29,848 nt of DNA. Source: a virus. Of the stretch, positions 16,672 through 23,652 are shown one piece after another. How positions within the stretch are numbered: the stretch's first letter is position 1; the number at the start of each line of letters is the position of its first letter. A program made the translations under genes and the position numbers. Below the pieces are notes generated by a model that saw only the letters and a program-made list of their open reading frames with translations, was not told where the DNA came from and did no database searches. The DNA is taken from the IMG/VR virus record IMGVR_UViG_3300020281_000096, positions 1 to 29,848 of that record; one strand, 5' to 3'.

Positions 16672-17829
16672 GTGATCACCCTTCGCCCCCACCAGCAAGA
16701 TGCTCTGGCAGCGATGATGAAGCACAGCAAAGGACAGGTTATCATCCCCACGGGTGGTGGCAAGACCATTTGTATGATCAAAGATGCAAAGCGTCAGTTT
16801 GATGCTGATGGTCCTACCACTATTGTTGTGGTTGCTCCTCGTATTCTGCTTGCAGAACAACTCTGCAAAGAGTTTCTGGAATTGATTGATGATGTTGCTG
16901 TCTATCACGTTCACAGTGGTGAGACTGAACATTTCAGCAGCACTAAACCTGCGCTGATTGCCAACTGGCATCGTCAAGCATATCGCAATCAACTTATCTT
17001 TACCACATATCACTCTCTGCACAAAGTTCAAGAGGCAGGTATTAACGTAGACACCATTTATTTTGATGAAGCGCACAATTCTGTCCAGCGTAATTTCTTC
17101 CCTGCCACTGAACATTTTTCTGCTGACGCTGATCGCTGCTATTTTTTCACTGCTACTCCTAAACACTCTGTTACCATCTTCAAACCTGGGATGAATGATG
17201 GTGCTGTTTATGGTCAAGTGATCTGCAACGTTCCTGCTCCTAAGTTGGTTGAAGAAGGTTACATTCTTCCTCCTAAGGTTGTTGTGAAGCAACTCCCTCA
17301 GGGTGAATATCAGCAGTCTGATGAGCAGAACTTGATTGAGACTATTGATGACAATTCTCTCAACAAAATCCTGATTGCTGCACGTTCTACCAAACAGATT
17401 GTGCGTCTTGTTTCTCAGACTGATTTCTGTATTCAGTTGCGTGAGCGTGGTTACAACTGGATGTATATCACTTCCAAGACTGGTGCTATCATCAACGGTA
17501 TCAAAGTTTCCCGTGAAGAGTTCTTCAAGACTCTGAATCAGTGGGGACAAGATGACACCCGTTTCGTGATTATGCACCACTCCATCCTCTCTGAGGGTAT
17601 CAATGTCAAGGGTCTTGAAGCAGTCCTGTTTATGCGTAATATGGACTATATTGGTATCAGTCAGTCAATCGGTCGTGTGATCCGTTTGGGTGGCGCTGAG
17701 AAGACTTTTGGACTGGTATGTGTACCTGTCTTCGATAAAGTTGGTATCGGTACTGCTAAGAGCGTTCAGGCGGTTGTTGATACTGTCTTCCAACAAGGTG
17801 AACCTGCTATTTCTGTTGTCCGTCGATGA
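16672..17829 (+). CDS. DEAH-box superfamily 2 helicase, 385 aa
   Basis: ATP-dependent helicase/translocase of the ResIII-like type. Motifs in order: LRPHQQDAL at the start (Q-motif-like), Walker A PTGGGKT (26-32), VAPRILLAEQL (motif Ia, 54-64), DEAH (132-135), TAT (160-162), ILSEGINVKG (motif V, 305-314) and QSIGRVIRLG (motif VI, 331-340). The start is GTG at 16672, just before the conserved region. It overlaps the DNA methyltransferase downstream by ATGA, so the pair is made together. Such pairing suggests processing or protection of modified DNA; a role in recombination or repair is an alternative. Confidence 0.9.
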   Translation: MITLRPHQQDALAAMMKHSKGQVIIPTGGGKTICMIKDAKRQFDADGPTTIVVVAPRILLAEQLCKEFLELIDDVAVYHVHSGETEHFSSTKPALIANWHRQAYRNQLIFTTYHSLHKVQEAGINVDTIYFDEAHNSVQRNFFPATEHFSADADRCYFFTATPKHSVTIFKPGMNDGAVYGQVICNVPAPKLVEEGYILPPKVVVKQLPQGEYQQSDEQNLIETIDDNSLNKILIAARSTKQIVRLVSQTDFCIQLRERGYNWMYITSKTGAIINGIKVSREEFFKTLNQWGQDDTRFVIMHHSILSEGINVKGLEAVLFMRNMDYIGISQSIGRVIRLGGAEKTFGLVCVPVFDKVGIGTAKSVQAVVDTVFQQGEPAISVVRR

Positions 17830-18644
17830 ATAAACTTTACTGGGGCGATTGTCTTGATGTAATGTCCAAACTGCCTGATGGTTGTGTGGATATGGTGTTT
17901 TGTGATCTTCCTTATGGAACGACACAAAATGATTGGGATTGTTTGATCCCTTTTGAAGATCTATGGAAACAATACAATCGTGTTGTGAAAGAAAATGGTG
18001 CTGTTGTTCTTACTGCACAACCACCGTTTGATAAGATCCTTGCCTGTTCTAACTTGAAATACTTCAAGTATGAATGGATTTGGGAAAAGAATAAAGCAAC
18101 TGGTCATCTTAATGCAAAGAAGATGCCAATGAAGGCACACGAAAATGTGTTGGTGTTCTATCGTAAGTTGCCAACATACAATCCCCAGATGACACAAGGG
18201 CACAAACCGATGAACGCTGTGCTGCCACGGGACAATATGCCTGCGCCAGATAAAAAACGCAATTATAACCACGTTGATAAGCGACTGGGCAATCCTGGTG
18301 GTGGAACTACACGTTATCCCCGTGATGTTTTGAAGTTTCCTGTCATCAACAATGATGATCCTTTGAAGTTTCATCCAACACAGAAACCTGTGCAAATGAT
18401 TGAATACTTCATCAAAACATATAGCAATGAGGGTGATGTTGTGATGGATAATTGTATGGGTTCAGGTTCTACTATCATTGCCTGTATGAATACTAATCGT
18501 CAATACATTGGTATTGAGAGTAGTGGAGAATACTATGAAAAAGCAACCGAATGGATCAACAGTTACAACAAAGTCGAACCATTCGTGACAGATGAAGAAG
18601 TGTCACATACGACACCGAATCCTCTGATGGATGCGTTATACTAA
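17826..18644 (+). CDS. DNA methyltransferase, N6-adenine/N4-cytosine, beta class, 272 aa
   Basis: Catalytic motif IV comes first (DLPYGTTQNDWD, residues 27-38), then HPTQKP (183-188, motif X region) and the SAM-binding motif I (MDNCMGSGST, about 207-216). This order defines the beta class. DLPY and the GTT-x3-WD context are typical of phage N6-adenine enzymes; N4-cytosine activity cannot be excluded. No target-recognition domain of known specificity is visible. It is coupled to the helicase by ATGA. Likely roles are protection of phage DNA from host restriction or epigenetic marking. Confidence 0.9.
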   Translation: MNKLYWGDCLDVMSKLPDGCVDMVFCDLPYGTTQNDWDCLIPFEDLWKQYNRVVKENGAVVLTAQPPFDKILACSNLKYFKYEWIWEKNKATGHLNAKKMPMKAHENVLVFYRKLPTYNPQMTQGHKPMNAVLPRDNMPAPDKKRNYNHVDKRLGNPGGGTTRYPRDVLKFPVINNDDPLKFHPTQKPVQMIEYFIKTYSNEGDVVMDNCMGSGSTIIACMNTNRQYIGIESSGEYYEKATEWINSYNKVEPFVTDEEVSHTTPNPLMDALY

Positions 18645-18664
18645 GATCATTCAGGAAACAACCC

Positions 18665-18805
18665 ATGAAGTGCAAAGTTCAACTTTTCGTTGCTGGTAAA
18701 GTTTTTGATGAAATTGTTCACGCTCGTGACTATCAAGAAGCAAAACAGGTTGCACTTGCTCGCAACCCTAATGCACAAGTGATTGGTGTTACTGCTGTTT
18801 TCTGA
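18665..18805 (+). CDS. Small conserved-looking hypothetical protein, 46 aa
   Basis: The product begins MKCKVQLFVAGKVFDEI and contains 'ARDYQEAKQVALARNPNA', a strand followed by a helix. It resembles small cyanophage proteins of unknown function. A good ribosome-binding sequence (CAGGAAA) precedes the ATG, and its stop shares one base with the next ATG. No function can be proposed. Confidence 0.8.
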   Translation: MKCKVQLFVAGKVFDEIVHARDYQEAKQVALARNPNAQVIGVTAVF

Positions 18806-19041
18806 TGGGATTCCTTAAACCACACGTTGATCGCCCTGGGATTCTTGATCCAAAACCAGGAAATCCGCAAGGTTTCGTTACAAACGACGGTATGTGGGCG
18901 GCAGTTCCTTTCTCTGGTAAAAAGAAAGGGTTCGTTATTATACATAATGGGTGTCAAGTAAAGGTACTCAGCACTTATAAACAATCCGTTGATTTTATCA
19001 ACAACCAAAAGAAAACCATCAAAAAGAAGTCAAAAAAATGA
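18805..19041 (+). CDS. Hypothetical protein, 78 aa, basic C-terminus
   Basis: Gly/Pro-rich N-terminal half (HVDRPGILDPKPGNPQ) and a Lys-rich tail (KKTIKKKSKK). No domain recognised. The tail could contact nucleic acid. It is coupled to the genes on both sides (TGATG and ATGA overlaps). Confidence 0.75.
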   Translation: MGFLKPHVDRPGILDPKPGNPQGFVTNDGMWAAVPFSGKKKGFVIIHNGCQVKVLSTYKQSVDFINNQKKTIKKKSKK

Positions 19042-19217
19042 CCGATAAACACGAAAAGCGACGCGATGCTCTGGGATTATTCTATGAGAGTGTTCTCAAA
19101 CCAGACCATCAACTTCGGCAATGCGCTCACAATCAAAAGTGTTTTAATGAGTTGATGGAATGGAGAGATGAAATCATTCGTTATCTTGATAGTCGCAGAA
19201 ATCAGGAGTTTAACTAA
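19038..19217 (+). CDS. Hypothetical helical protein, 59 aa
   Basis: An ATG at 19038 overlaps the preceding stop, and the TAA at 19215-19217 shares its last base with the next ATG. The product (MTDKHEKRRDALGLFYESVL, then a CAHNQKCF segment) appears wholly alpha-helical with two cysteines six residues apart. Function unknown. Calling it rests on exact fit between its neighbours and normal codon use. Confidence 0.7.
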   Translation: MTDKHEKRRDALGLFYESVLKPDHQLRQCAHNQKCFNELMEWRDEIIRYLDSRRNQEFN

Positions 19218-19462
19218 TGGATTCTCCCCACATAATCCTTTCGGGGATGTTCGCGGTAGTAGCATATGTCATCGTAACTGATGAGCGTGCTGCTGCCGCT
19301 TTTTTGTATGTTTCTAAGTTAGTATCTCACAACATTAGACGCCACTGGTGGTGGTTGACTAACAATCCAAAGAATCCTGTGGTAAAATATCTTATCTACC
19401 GTCGATCTCTTCGTATTGCAGAGGAATTGATGGCAGAAATAAATAATGAGAAAGAAACATAA
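19217..19462 (+). CDS. Hypothetical membrane-anchored protein, 81 aa
   Basis: Residues 6-21 (IILSGMFAVVAYVIVT) form a likely membrane helix at the N-terminus, followed by a basic, Trp-rich segment (RRHWWWLTNNPKNP) and a charged helix. It is probably inserted in the host inner or thylakoid membrane with the C-terminus in the cytoplasm. Function unknown. Confidence 0.75.
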   Translation: MDSPHIILSGMFAVVAYVIVTDERAAAAFLYVSKLVSHNIRRHWWWLTNNPKNPVVKYLIYRRSLRIAEELMAEINNEKET

Positions 19463-19467
19463 TTTCT

Positions 19468-19782
19468 ATGTTATCTACACAATATCGTCTTCGACTTGAA
19501 TCTATCTGCACTTGTATTGCTAACAAGGAAGAAGTTCCTCTTGAAGATATGATCTGGGCAGAAAAACTTGCCAAAGCACATACTCTTGCAAGAGATTGGT
19601 TGCAGAAAGCAAGACGCCAAGCATCACAAGACATTCAAGAGGGTAGTATTGATGATTTTATGAATAGGATGGGATTAGGTGACCCCGACCCATCCAATCA
19701 TAAAACGGGGTTTGATGGTGCTGATGAAATTGTTGATTGGTTTCAACGTGATAAACCTGATGATTGGAGACAACGTGACTGA
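19468..19782 (+). CDS. Hypothetical protein, 104 aa
   Basis: Helical N-terminal 60 residues (ESICTCIANKEEVPLEDMIWAEKLAKAHTL in two parts) and an acidic C-terminus rich in D, G and W (GLGDPDPSN, IVDWFQRDKPDDW). It has the look of a conserved cyanophage protein but I cannot name a family. The last eight bases overlap the next gene. Confidence 0.75.
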   Translation: MLSTQYRLRLESICTCIANKEEVPLEDMIWAEKLAKAHTLARDWLQKARRQASQDIQEGSIDDFMNRMGLGDPDPSNHKTGFDGADEIVDWFQRDKPDDWRQRD

Positions 19783-19912
19783 AAAAATTACTCCTGAAAC
19801 ATATGAAAAGATGAACGAAGAGTTCATCGAAGATGGTCTTGCTTTTAGCATCATAGTTCCTACTCAAGAACAAATTGACGACTGGATTGAAAGGAGTAAA
19901 AATGTTGACTAA
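19775..19912 (+). CDS. Hypothetical protein with GTG start, 45 aa
   Basis: The GTG at 19775 is chosen because GGAG lies at ideal distance upstream and the product then starts MTEKITPETYEKMNEEF. A longer frame starting at 19679 would run through the preceding gene and is unlikely. Acidic and helical; function unknown. It overlaps the next gene by 11 nt. Confidence 0.65.
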   Translation: MTEKITPETYEKMNEEFIEDGLAFSIIVPTQEQIDDWIERSKNVD

Positions 19913-20132
19913 TTGCACTATCACTGATAAAGACGGAAAAGTTACCGATTATGTCTGGGACGACCAGAAGAAAGCAATGGTAGAAGGTAAACCAGAAAGG
20001 GAAATTCCCTGGTGGCAACTGCATCAAATAGCGGAAGGATTGGGCGGTGAACTTAAAAGGTTTGTCGAACAAGATAGTCGTGGCAATGTTAAGTACAAAA
20101 TTGTGATTGAATACAAGGAGGACAAAGAATAA
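19902..20132 (+). CDS. Hypothetical protein, 76 aa
   Basis: ATG at 19902 with a strong ribosome-binding site (AAGGAG). The product begins MLTNCTITDKDGKVTDYVW and has a conserved-looking core PWWQLHQIAEGLGGEL. Mixed alpha/beta, soluble. No family recognised. Its stop shares a base with the glutaredoxin start. Confidence 0.75.
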   Translation: MLTNCTITDKDGKVTDYVWDDQKKAMVEGKPEREIPWWQLHQIAEGLGGELKRFVEQDSRGNVKYKIVIEYKEDKE

Positions 20133-20368
20133 TGGAAGCAGTAATCTATTCCAATGGCAATCAGGAATGTGAACGTGCCAAAGTTCTGTTAGAAAAACTC
20201 AACTTCCAGATTCATGTGTATAAACTAAATCAACACTTTTCTGAAAGAGGTTTTGTTGCTGAATTTGGTGAAGAGGCAGAATATCCACAGGTTAATGTTG
20301 GTTTTAGACACATTGGTGGGTTGAAAGAAACTCTCAACTTTATGAAAGAGCACGGAATGTTCGAATGA
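20132..20368 (+). CDS. Glutaredoxin-like protein, 78 aa
   Basis: A small thioredoxin-fold protein of the cyanophage glutaredoxin type. The usual CPYC site is replaced by NQEC (C13 only), giving a monothiol-like site at the start of the first helix. EYPQV (around residue 50) supplies the cis-proline and 'HIGGLKETLNF' the glutathione-binding GG motif. It may supply reductant to the phage ribonucleotide reductase, as NrdC does in T4; loss of the first cysteine makes full disulphide exchange less certain. It lies among tightly packed small genes. Confidence 0.85.
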   Translation: MEAVIYSNGNQECERAKVLLEKLNFQIHVYKLNQHFSERGFVAEFGEEAEYPQVNVGFRHIGGLKETLNFMKEHGMFE

Positions 20369-20565
20369 CATACGAAGAATTTGTGGCAAAGGGTACTAAA
20401 TTCTATATGAAGATGGTAACCCTGATTGCCATAAAACATGAGTATCGTATGAAGTTCACAGATGATGAAAAAGAAATAAATGGTTATATTTTAGAGTTTC
20501 AGGAAAAAGTTAAACTAAATGAATTAAGGGATAAGTTTCAAAAATGCTGGGAGATTAAAGAATGA
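20365..20565 (+). CDS. Hypothetical helical protein, 66 aa
   Basis: ATGA overlap with the glutaredoxin gene. Charged and mostly helical (YEEFVAKGTKFYMKM, EFQEKVKLNELRDKF). No domain recognised. Confidence 0.7.
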   Translation: MTYEEFVAKGTKFYMKMVTLIAIKHEYRMKFTDDEKEINGYILEFQEKVKLNELRDKFQKCWEIKE

Positions 20566-20771
20566 AATCCATAATCTTAATCGGTTGCTTCACACCATTA
20601 GCATTGATTTGGATTATTATGAAAATAAGTGTGTGGATTGCCGCTGTCAACGAAGAGCAGAATTATGTCAATGCAGAATCCAAAAAACCACACGGACCAT
20701 ATGTGGCAAACGCATATGAAGATGTTGATGCAGAGGAAGAGGAGTATGGAGATCGCACAGACTATCGATAA
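20562..20771 (+). CDS. Hypothetical single-pass membrane protein, 69 aa
   Basis: Residues 3-28 (SIILIGCFTPLALIWIIMKI) form a strong N-terminal membrane helix. The rest is acidic (DVDAEEEEYGD). C9 sits in a weak lipobox-like context (LIGC), but without the charged region usual for lipoproteins. Function unknown. Confidence 0.75.
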   Translation: MKSIILIGCFTPLALIWIIMKISVWIAAVNEEQNYVNAESKKPHGPYVANAYEDVDAEEEEYGDRTDYR

Positions 20772-20892
20772 TGCACTCTATGAGTGGTATTCTGAACGTG
20801 ATTTAGATGTTCCTGAGTGGAAACAAAAACGTGATCCTGACTGGTGGACAGAATACCTAATTAGATTAGGAATTGATCCACAAAATCCATGA
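20746..20892 (+). CDS. Hypothetical protein, 48 aa
   Basis: ATG at 20746 with a strong AGGAAGAGGAG ribosome-binding stretch inside the preceding gene. The product MEIAQTIDNALYEWYSERDL, followed by PDWWTEYLIRLG, is Trp/acid-rich and looks like a conserved cyanophage small protein. An in-frame start at 20629 would lie within the upstream gene and is not preferred. Confidence 0.7.
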   Translation: MEIAQTIDNALYEWYSERDLDVPEWKQKRDPDWWTEYLIRLGIDPQNP

Positions 20893-21227
20893 AAGTTGAA
20901 AGACCTTGGGGATGGTATGAAGTTATTGATGAAGGTGACAGATATAAAACCAAGAATATAGAAGTTAATCCTGGGGAAAGGTTATCGTTACAGTATCATT
21001 ATCATCGCTCAGAACATTGGGTGGTGGTAACTGGTACTGCTTTTGTTCGTGTTGGTGATACTGAGAAACTATTATACCAAAATGAAAGCATCTACGTTCC
21101 TCCAACAGTAAAGCATAGATTATCCAATCCTGGACGTGTGCCACTTCGTATAGTGGAAGTTCAGTGTGGGACATACCTAGAAGAAGATGATATAATTAGA
21201 CTTGACGACGAGTACAATAGGTGCTAG
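20889..21227 (+). CDS. Mannose-6-phosphate isomerase type II-like cupin, 112 aa
   Basis: A complete single cupin of the ManC C-terminal/PMI type: 'ERPWGWYEVIDEGDRYKTK' start, then LSLQYHYHRSEHW (metal ligands H37, H39 and E42 or H43), 'VVTGTAFVRVGD', YVPPTVKHRLSNPG with H76, and 'RIVEVQCGTYLEEDDIIR'. The family interconverts fructose-6-phosphate and mannose-6-phosphate, feeding GDP-mannose for surface sugars. The nucleotidyltransferase half found in ManC is absent. In a phage it may affect host polysaccharide or sugar supply. Linked by ATGA to the gene upstream. Confidence 0.88.
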   Translation: MKVERPWGWYEVIDEGDRYKTKNIEVNPGERLSLQYHYHRSEHWVVVTGTAFVRVGDTEKLLYQNESIYVPPTVKHRLSNPGRVPLRIVEVQCGTYLEEDDIIRLDDEYNRC

Positions 21228-21230
21228 GAT
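21202..21230 (+). promoter_or_regulatory. Sigma-70-type promoter
   Basis: TTGACG (21202-21207), a 17-nt spacer, and TAGGAT (21225-21230) preceded by TGC (extended -10). It lies across the end of the PMI-like gene and ends 21 nt before the ATG at 21252, the same spacing seen at the other promoters in the right part of the window. Confidence 0.7.
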
Positions 21231-21251
21231 TCCCCTATCACAAATCTAATC

Positions 21252-21443
21252 ATGGACTACAAACCCTATTCACCAGAATGGCACCGAAAGAGGTACCTAA
21301 AAGAGGCGTTGGATAAGTATTTTGATGATTATGTGGACGTGGAAACTATCCGCGAAGACATTTACGATATTCTTCACGCTCGTGCAAGTGATGCTTTTGA
21401 AGAATACAATCGTGTAAATAAGTTAGCAGAATCTCTTTCATGA
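21252..21443 (+). CDS. Hypothetical protein, 63 aa
   Basis: Acidic, helical, Tyr-rich start (MDYKPYSPEWHRKRYLKEAL). No recognisable domain. It is the first gene behind the promoter at 21202, and its leader lacks a Shine-Dalgarno. Confidence 0.75.
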   Translation: MDYKPYSPEWHRKRYLKEALDKYFDDYVDVETIREDIYDILHARASDAFEEYNRVNKLAESLS

Positions 21444-21715
21444 GTGCTTTCCTAAGTTTTCTCTTTGCAGCAACTTTTTGGGTTCAAGTTCCACAATGGT
21501 CAGATGATTGGAGTAATTGTGCTGTTGATGTCCCTGACACATCTTGCCATTGGTATATTGTCAATGCAGACAATACCTTCGGGGAGGGATTTGACTGGGA
21601 AACAGCACCTTGGTATTCAGTAGAAGGTCTTCAAGATATTGCAAACCTTCACGATGATGTGTTAGAATCAGGGCATCAATACACTATGGAAGCACTCCAA
21701 GATGGAACTAATTAA
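21440..21715 (+). CDS. Hypothetical protein with possible signal sequence, 91 aa
   Basis: The N-terminus (MSAFLSFLFAATFWVQVP) is hydrophobic and may be an export signal or anchor, although a basic n-region is missing. The rest is Trp-rich and acidic, with two cysteines (27 and 36) that could form a disulphide in an oxidising compartment. Function unknown. ATGA overlap upstream. Confidence 0.7.
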   Translation: MSAFLSFLFAATFWVQVPQWSDDWSNCAVDVPDTSCHWYIVNADNTFGEGFDWETAPWYSVEGLQDIANLHDDVLESGHQYTMEALQDGTN

Positions 21716-21914
21716 ATCTGATGATCCTCAATACTTTGAGGTAACTTCTGATGGTTTATATGACCGCCATCAATATAAAATTGTAAGTAAAGGTGGTGAT
21801 GCGATTGTTGTGGATGATTGGGAATCTGCAAGGTCGGTGTGGTTTAGCAGAGCACCATTTCTTTCACACGTTGAAGTCTTAGATAGAAAAAAAGAGAGTA
21901 AGGGTTTCAAATGA
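21702..21914 (+). CDS. Hypothetical protein, 70 aa
   Basis: Starts inside the end of the previous gene. Beta-rich (YFEVTSDGLYDRHQYKIVSK) with a short basic C-terminus. No family recognised. Confidence 0.7.
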   Translation: MELIKSDDPQYFEVTSDGLYDRHQYKIVSKGGDAIVVDDWESARSVWFSRAPFLSHVEVLDRKKESKGFK

Positions 21915-22381
21915 GTGTTCAGTTTCGTAAGCATAGGGTATTTCGTGAGACACCCGCAGTTGTATTCTATGATATTTCAGTAGATGATTCAAACGCATCT
22001 GATCTTGTGGTACACGAAGGACCAGCAGTTTCACCACCAGACGATGCAATCGGTGCAAAACAGTTCTACATCCACCATCATCAAGTGGACCATAATCGTG
22101 TCCTCTCAGGTGAAAGAACGTTTGAACTTGTGAACTTTGATTGGAAGTTTCCTTACCACATTGTTCATATGAATCGTAAGAGTGGAGCGTTGGTAGTTCC
22201 TGTCGGAACTTATCATCGTAGCATCTCAGGTTCTGATGGTTCGATTGTAATCAATCAGGCAGTTCGTGACGATGAGTTTAACCCAGACACAGAATTTATT
22301 CCTGTTAGTGCTGGTAACAATCCAGAACTTTATCGGGTTCTGATTCATGAACAACCTGTAATCCACGATATAGGAGAGTAA
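21911..22381 (+). CDS. Cupin-fold (RmlC-like) protein, 156 aa
   Basis: A cupin-like pattern is visible: FYIHHHQVDHNRVLSG (H55-H57, D60), several strands, then 'GALVVPVGTYHRSISGSDG' with H102. These could supply three His and one acidic metal ligand. The length fits one domain. The substrate is unknown; sugar epimerases and dioxygenases share this fold. The ATGA overlap links it to the gene upstream. It is distinct from the PMI-like cupin at 20889. Confidence 0.75.
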   Translation: MSVQFRKHRVFRETPAVVFYDISVDDSNASDLVVHEGPAVSPPDDAIGAKQFYIHHHQVDHNRVLSGERTFELVNFDWKFPYHIVHMNRKSGALVVPVGTYHRSISGSDGSIVINQAVRDDEFNPDTEFIPVSAGNNPELYRVLIHEQPVIHDIGE

Positions 22382-22383
22382 CT

Positions 22384-22614
22384 ATGCACGACTTTCTAGA
22401 CAATCTAGGTGCTCAACAGTATGAAAAATTGATGGAGAAAAATGCCACCAAGGAAGAAATCACCAACACCTGCGAAGAAACCTTCGGCAAAGAAAAGTGC
22501 CACGAGGAAACCTACTACAATTCCGAAAGCGAAGGAAAAGACTTCAAAGACAACTTCTACGCGCCAGAAGAGTACGGCACCTGGCAAACCCAAAGCAAAG
22601 AAAACAACAACTAG
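22384..22614 (+). CDS. Hypothetical protein overlapping a Lys-rich gene, 76 aa
   Basis: It has a good ribosome-binding sequence (GGAGAG) and 19 normal-looking codons (MHDFLDNLGAQQYEKLMEK). From 22442 on it shares DNA with the 126-aa gene in another frame. In that overlap its third codon positions are almost all C, A or G, unlike the T/A-rich habit of the phage, so that part may be shaped by the other frame. It may be a real overlapping gene or a short gene that lost its stop. Confidence 0.5.
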   Translation: MHDFLDNLGAQQYEKLMEKNATKEEITNTCEETFGKEKCHEETYYNSESEGKDFKDNFYAPEEYGTWQTQSKENNN

Positions 22615-22822
22615 GAAAAAACCTGAACCCAAACCTACATTCAAGAGAAAGAAACTTTCGATTGAAGAACTACATCCATTCTCAGAATTTCCTTTTAGAT
22701 TAGAATATCAAGATGGAAAAGACCAACGAATCTGTCACTTCCAATGCGAAGATCACAGAGACAAACACATCGCCAGATACAAACTTAGAAAAGGAAGTTA
22801 CATCATCGACAACTTTACCTAA
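22442..22822 (+). CDS. Lys/Pro/Thr-rich histone H1-like tail fused to a small C-terminal domain, 126 aa
   Basis: Residues 1-73 are low complexity, made of K, P, S, T and A (e.g. PTPAKKPSAKKSATRK), as in histone-H1/Alba-like DNA-condensing tails. Residues 74-126 form a compact domain (HPFSEFPFRLEYQDGKD, QCEDHRDKHIARYKL) that looks like a conserved cyanophage module. A GGAG site lies just before the ATG. DNA or RNA binding is inferred from the tail. The gene overlaps other reading frames at both ends. Confidence 0.75.
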   Translation: MPPRKKSPTPAKKPSAKKSATRKPTTIPKAKEKTSKTTSTRQKSTAPGKPKAKKTTTRKKPEPKPTFKRKKLSIEELHPFSEFPFRLEYQDGKDQRICHFQCEDHRDKHIARYKLRKGSYIIDNFT

Positions 22823-22955
22823 GGATCCTATCATTCCATCTCTTATGTTTCTTGGGGTTATACTTGCCACATTGAGTGTTATTGTGCTAGGATACTTCAA
22901 AGGTAACATGCATTTGCTTACCACACTTAAAAACGCTAGGGAGTTTTATTCATGA
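22713..22955 (+). CDS. Hypothetical membrane protein, up to 80 aa, start uncertain
   Basis: The C-terminal half has one clear membrane helix (PSLMFLGVILATLSVIVLGY) and a short tail. From the ATG at 22713 there would be a Ser/Thr/Asn/Glu-rich N-terminus encoded inside the end of the 126-aa gene; no strong ribosome-binding site precedes it. A start at 22842 would give only the helix and tail (37 codons). The membrane part is the secure part. Confidence 0.6.
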   Translation: MEKTNESVTSNAKITETNTSPDTNLEKEVTSSTTLPKDPIIPSLMFLGVILATLSVIVLGYFKGNMHLLTTLKNAREFYS

Positions 22956-23122
22956 CTACCAGACAATTTGTATCTACCAAGGGTGATACTTGGGAGTGGG
23001 AAGAAACCCCAGAAGTTGCTGCTGCTATTGCACAACTTCATAAGACAACTAAAGACACTGAACGTCGAATTGCAAACCTTAATCTGAAACGACCTCATGA
23101 AAGACAAGTCAATAACGGTTGA
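22952..23122 (+). CDS. Hypothetical protein, 56 aa
   Basis: ATGA overlap with the membrane gene upstream. The product starts MTTRQFVSTKGDTWEWEETP and continues in a helix (AAAIAQLHKTTKDTERRIAN). The TGA is at 23120-23122, inside the next gene. No family known to me. Confidence 0.7.
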   Translation: MTTRQFVSTKGDTWEWEETPEVAAAIAQLHKTTKDTERRIANLNLKRPHERQVNNG

Positions 23123-23405
23123 AGACTACGAAAAGTATAGTGGAGAGTTTTTCGACAAATACTTTTACGTTGCAAAACAACTAGGTGAAGGTGCAAAAGC
23201 AGAGGACATTCTAAAAATTATGGAATCTCTTGGTGCCGTTGTTATGAAGAAAAGATCAGAAGAAGAGGGTAAGGTTGGACCTTTCGGTTTCATTCGTGAC
23301 CAACTTAATGAAGATGGAGCACCCGTAATTGATGCTCCTGAAAATGCACCACCAGGAACAGTCGCAATCAAAACTAATGGACAATGGGCAGCATATGAAC
23401 TCTGA
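23097..23405 (+). CDS. Hypothetical protein, 102 aa
   Basis: Helical N-terminal 60 residues (VEDYEKYSGEFFDKYFYVAK ...) and a Pro-rich linker (DAPENAPPGT) before a short strand end (VAIKTNGQWAAYEL). It overlaps neighbours by 26 and 11 nt. Probably a conserved cyanophage accessory protein; function unknown. Confidence 0.75.
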   Translation: MKDKSITVEDYEKYSGEFFDKYFYVAKQLGEGAKAEDILKIMESLGAVVMKKRSEEEGKVGPFGFIRDQLNEDGAPVIDAPENAPPGTVAIKTNGQWAAYEL

Positions 23406-23652
23406 AACTAATCAATCCAAAGAACATCCAGAAATCGCAGAAGTTGATTGGATTGATGATGCCTTCTATGTTGAACAAACTAGGTTTATGTGGAAGAGTG
23501 TTCGCAAAGACACAGGTAAAGACTTTCTTTTTGGTATGACAAAAGAGATTGTTATTGATATGTCACGTTGGCATCTTAAATGTGAACAAGAGGGAACACT
23601 AGAACAATACACCCGTGTTGTTAATAATGGCGTAGTTGGTGGTAAGTTGTGA
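23395..23652 (+). CDS. Hypothetical protein, 85 aa
   Basis: ATG at 23395 (product MNSETNQSKEHPEIAEVDW) is preferred over one 66 nt upstream that lies within the previous gene. Acidic start, then a helical region with W and R (YVEQTRFMWKSVRKDTGKD). No domain recognised. Confidence 0.7.
   Translation: MNSETNQSKEHPEIAEVDWIDDAFYVEQTRFMWKSVRKDTGKDFLFGMTKEIVIDMSRWHLKCEQEGTLEQYTRVVNNGVVGGKL

Noticed and set aside
16528-17580. Long open frame on the minus strand (350 codons)
   Set aside because: It lies fully opposite the DEAH helicase, whose motifs are intact; the antisense product has no recognisable domain and many Cys/Ser/Arg, as expected of a shadow frame.
22405-22644. Minus-strand Phe/Val/Gly-rich 'membrane' frame
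   Set aside because: It is the complement of Lys-rich codons; hydrophobicity is an artefact of AAG/AAA read in reverse.
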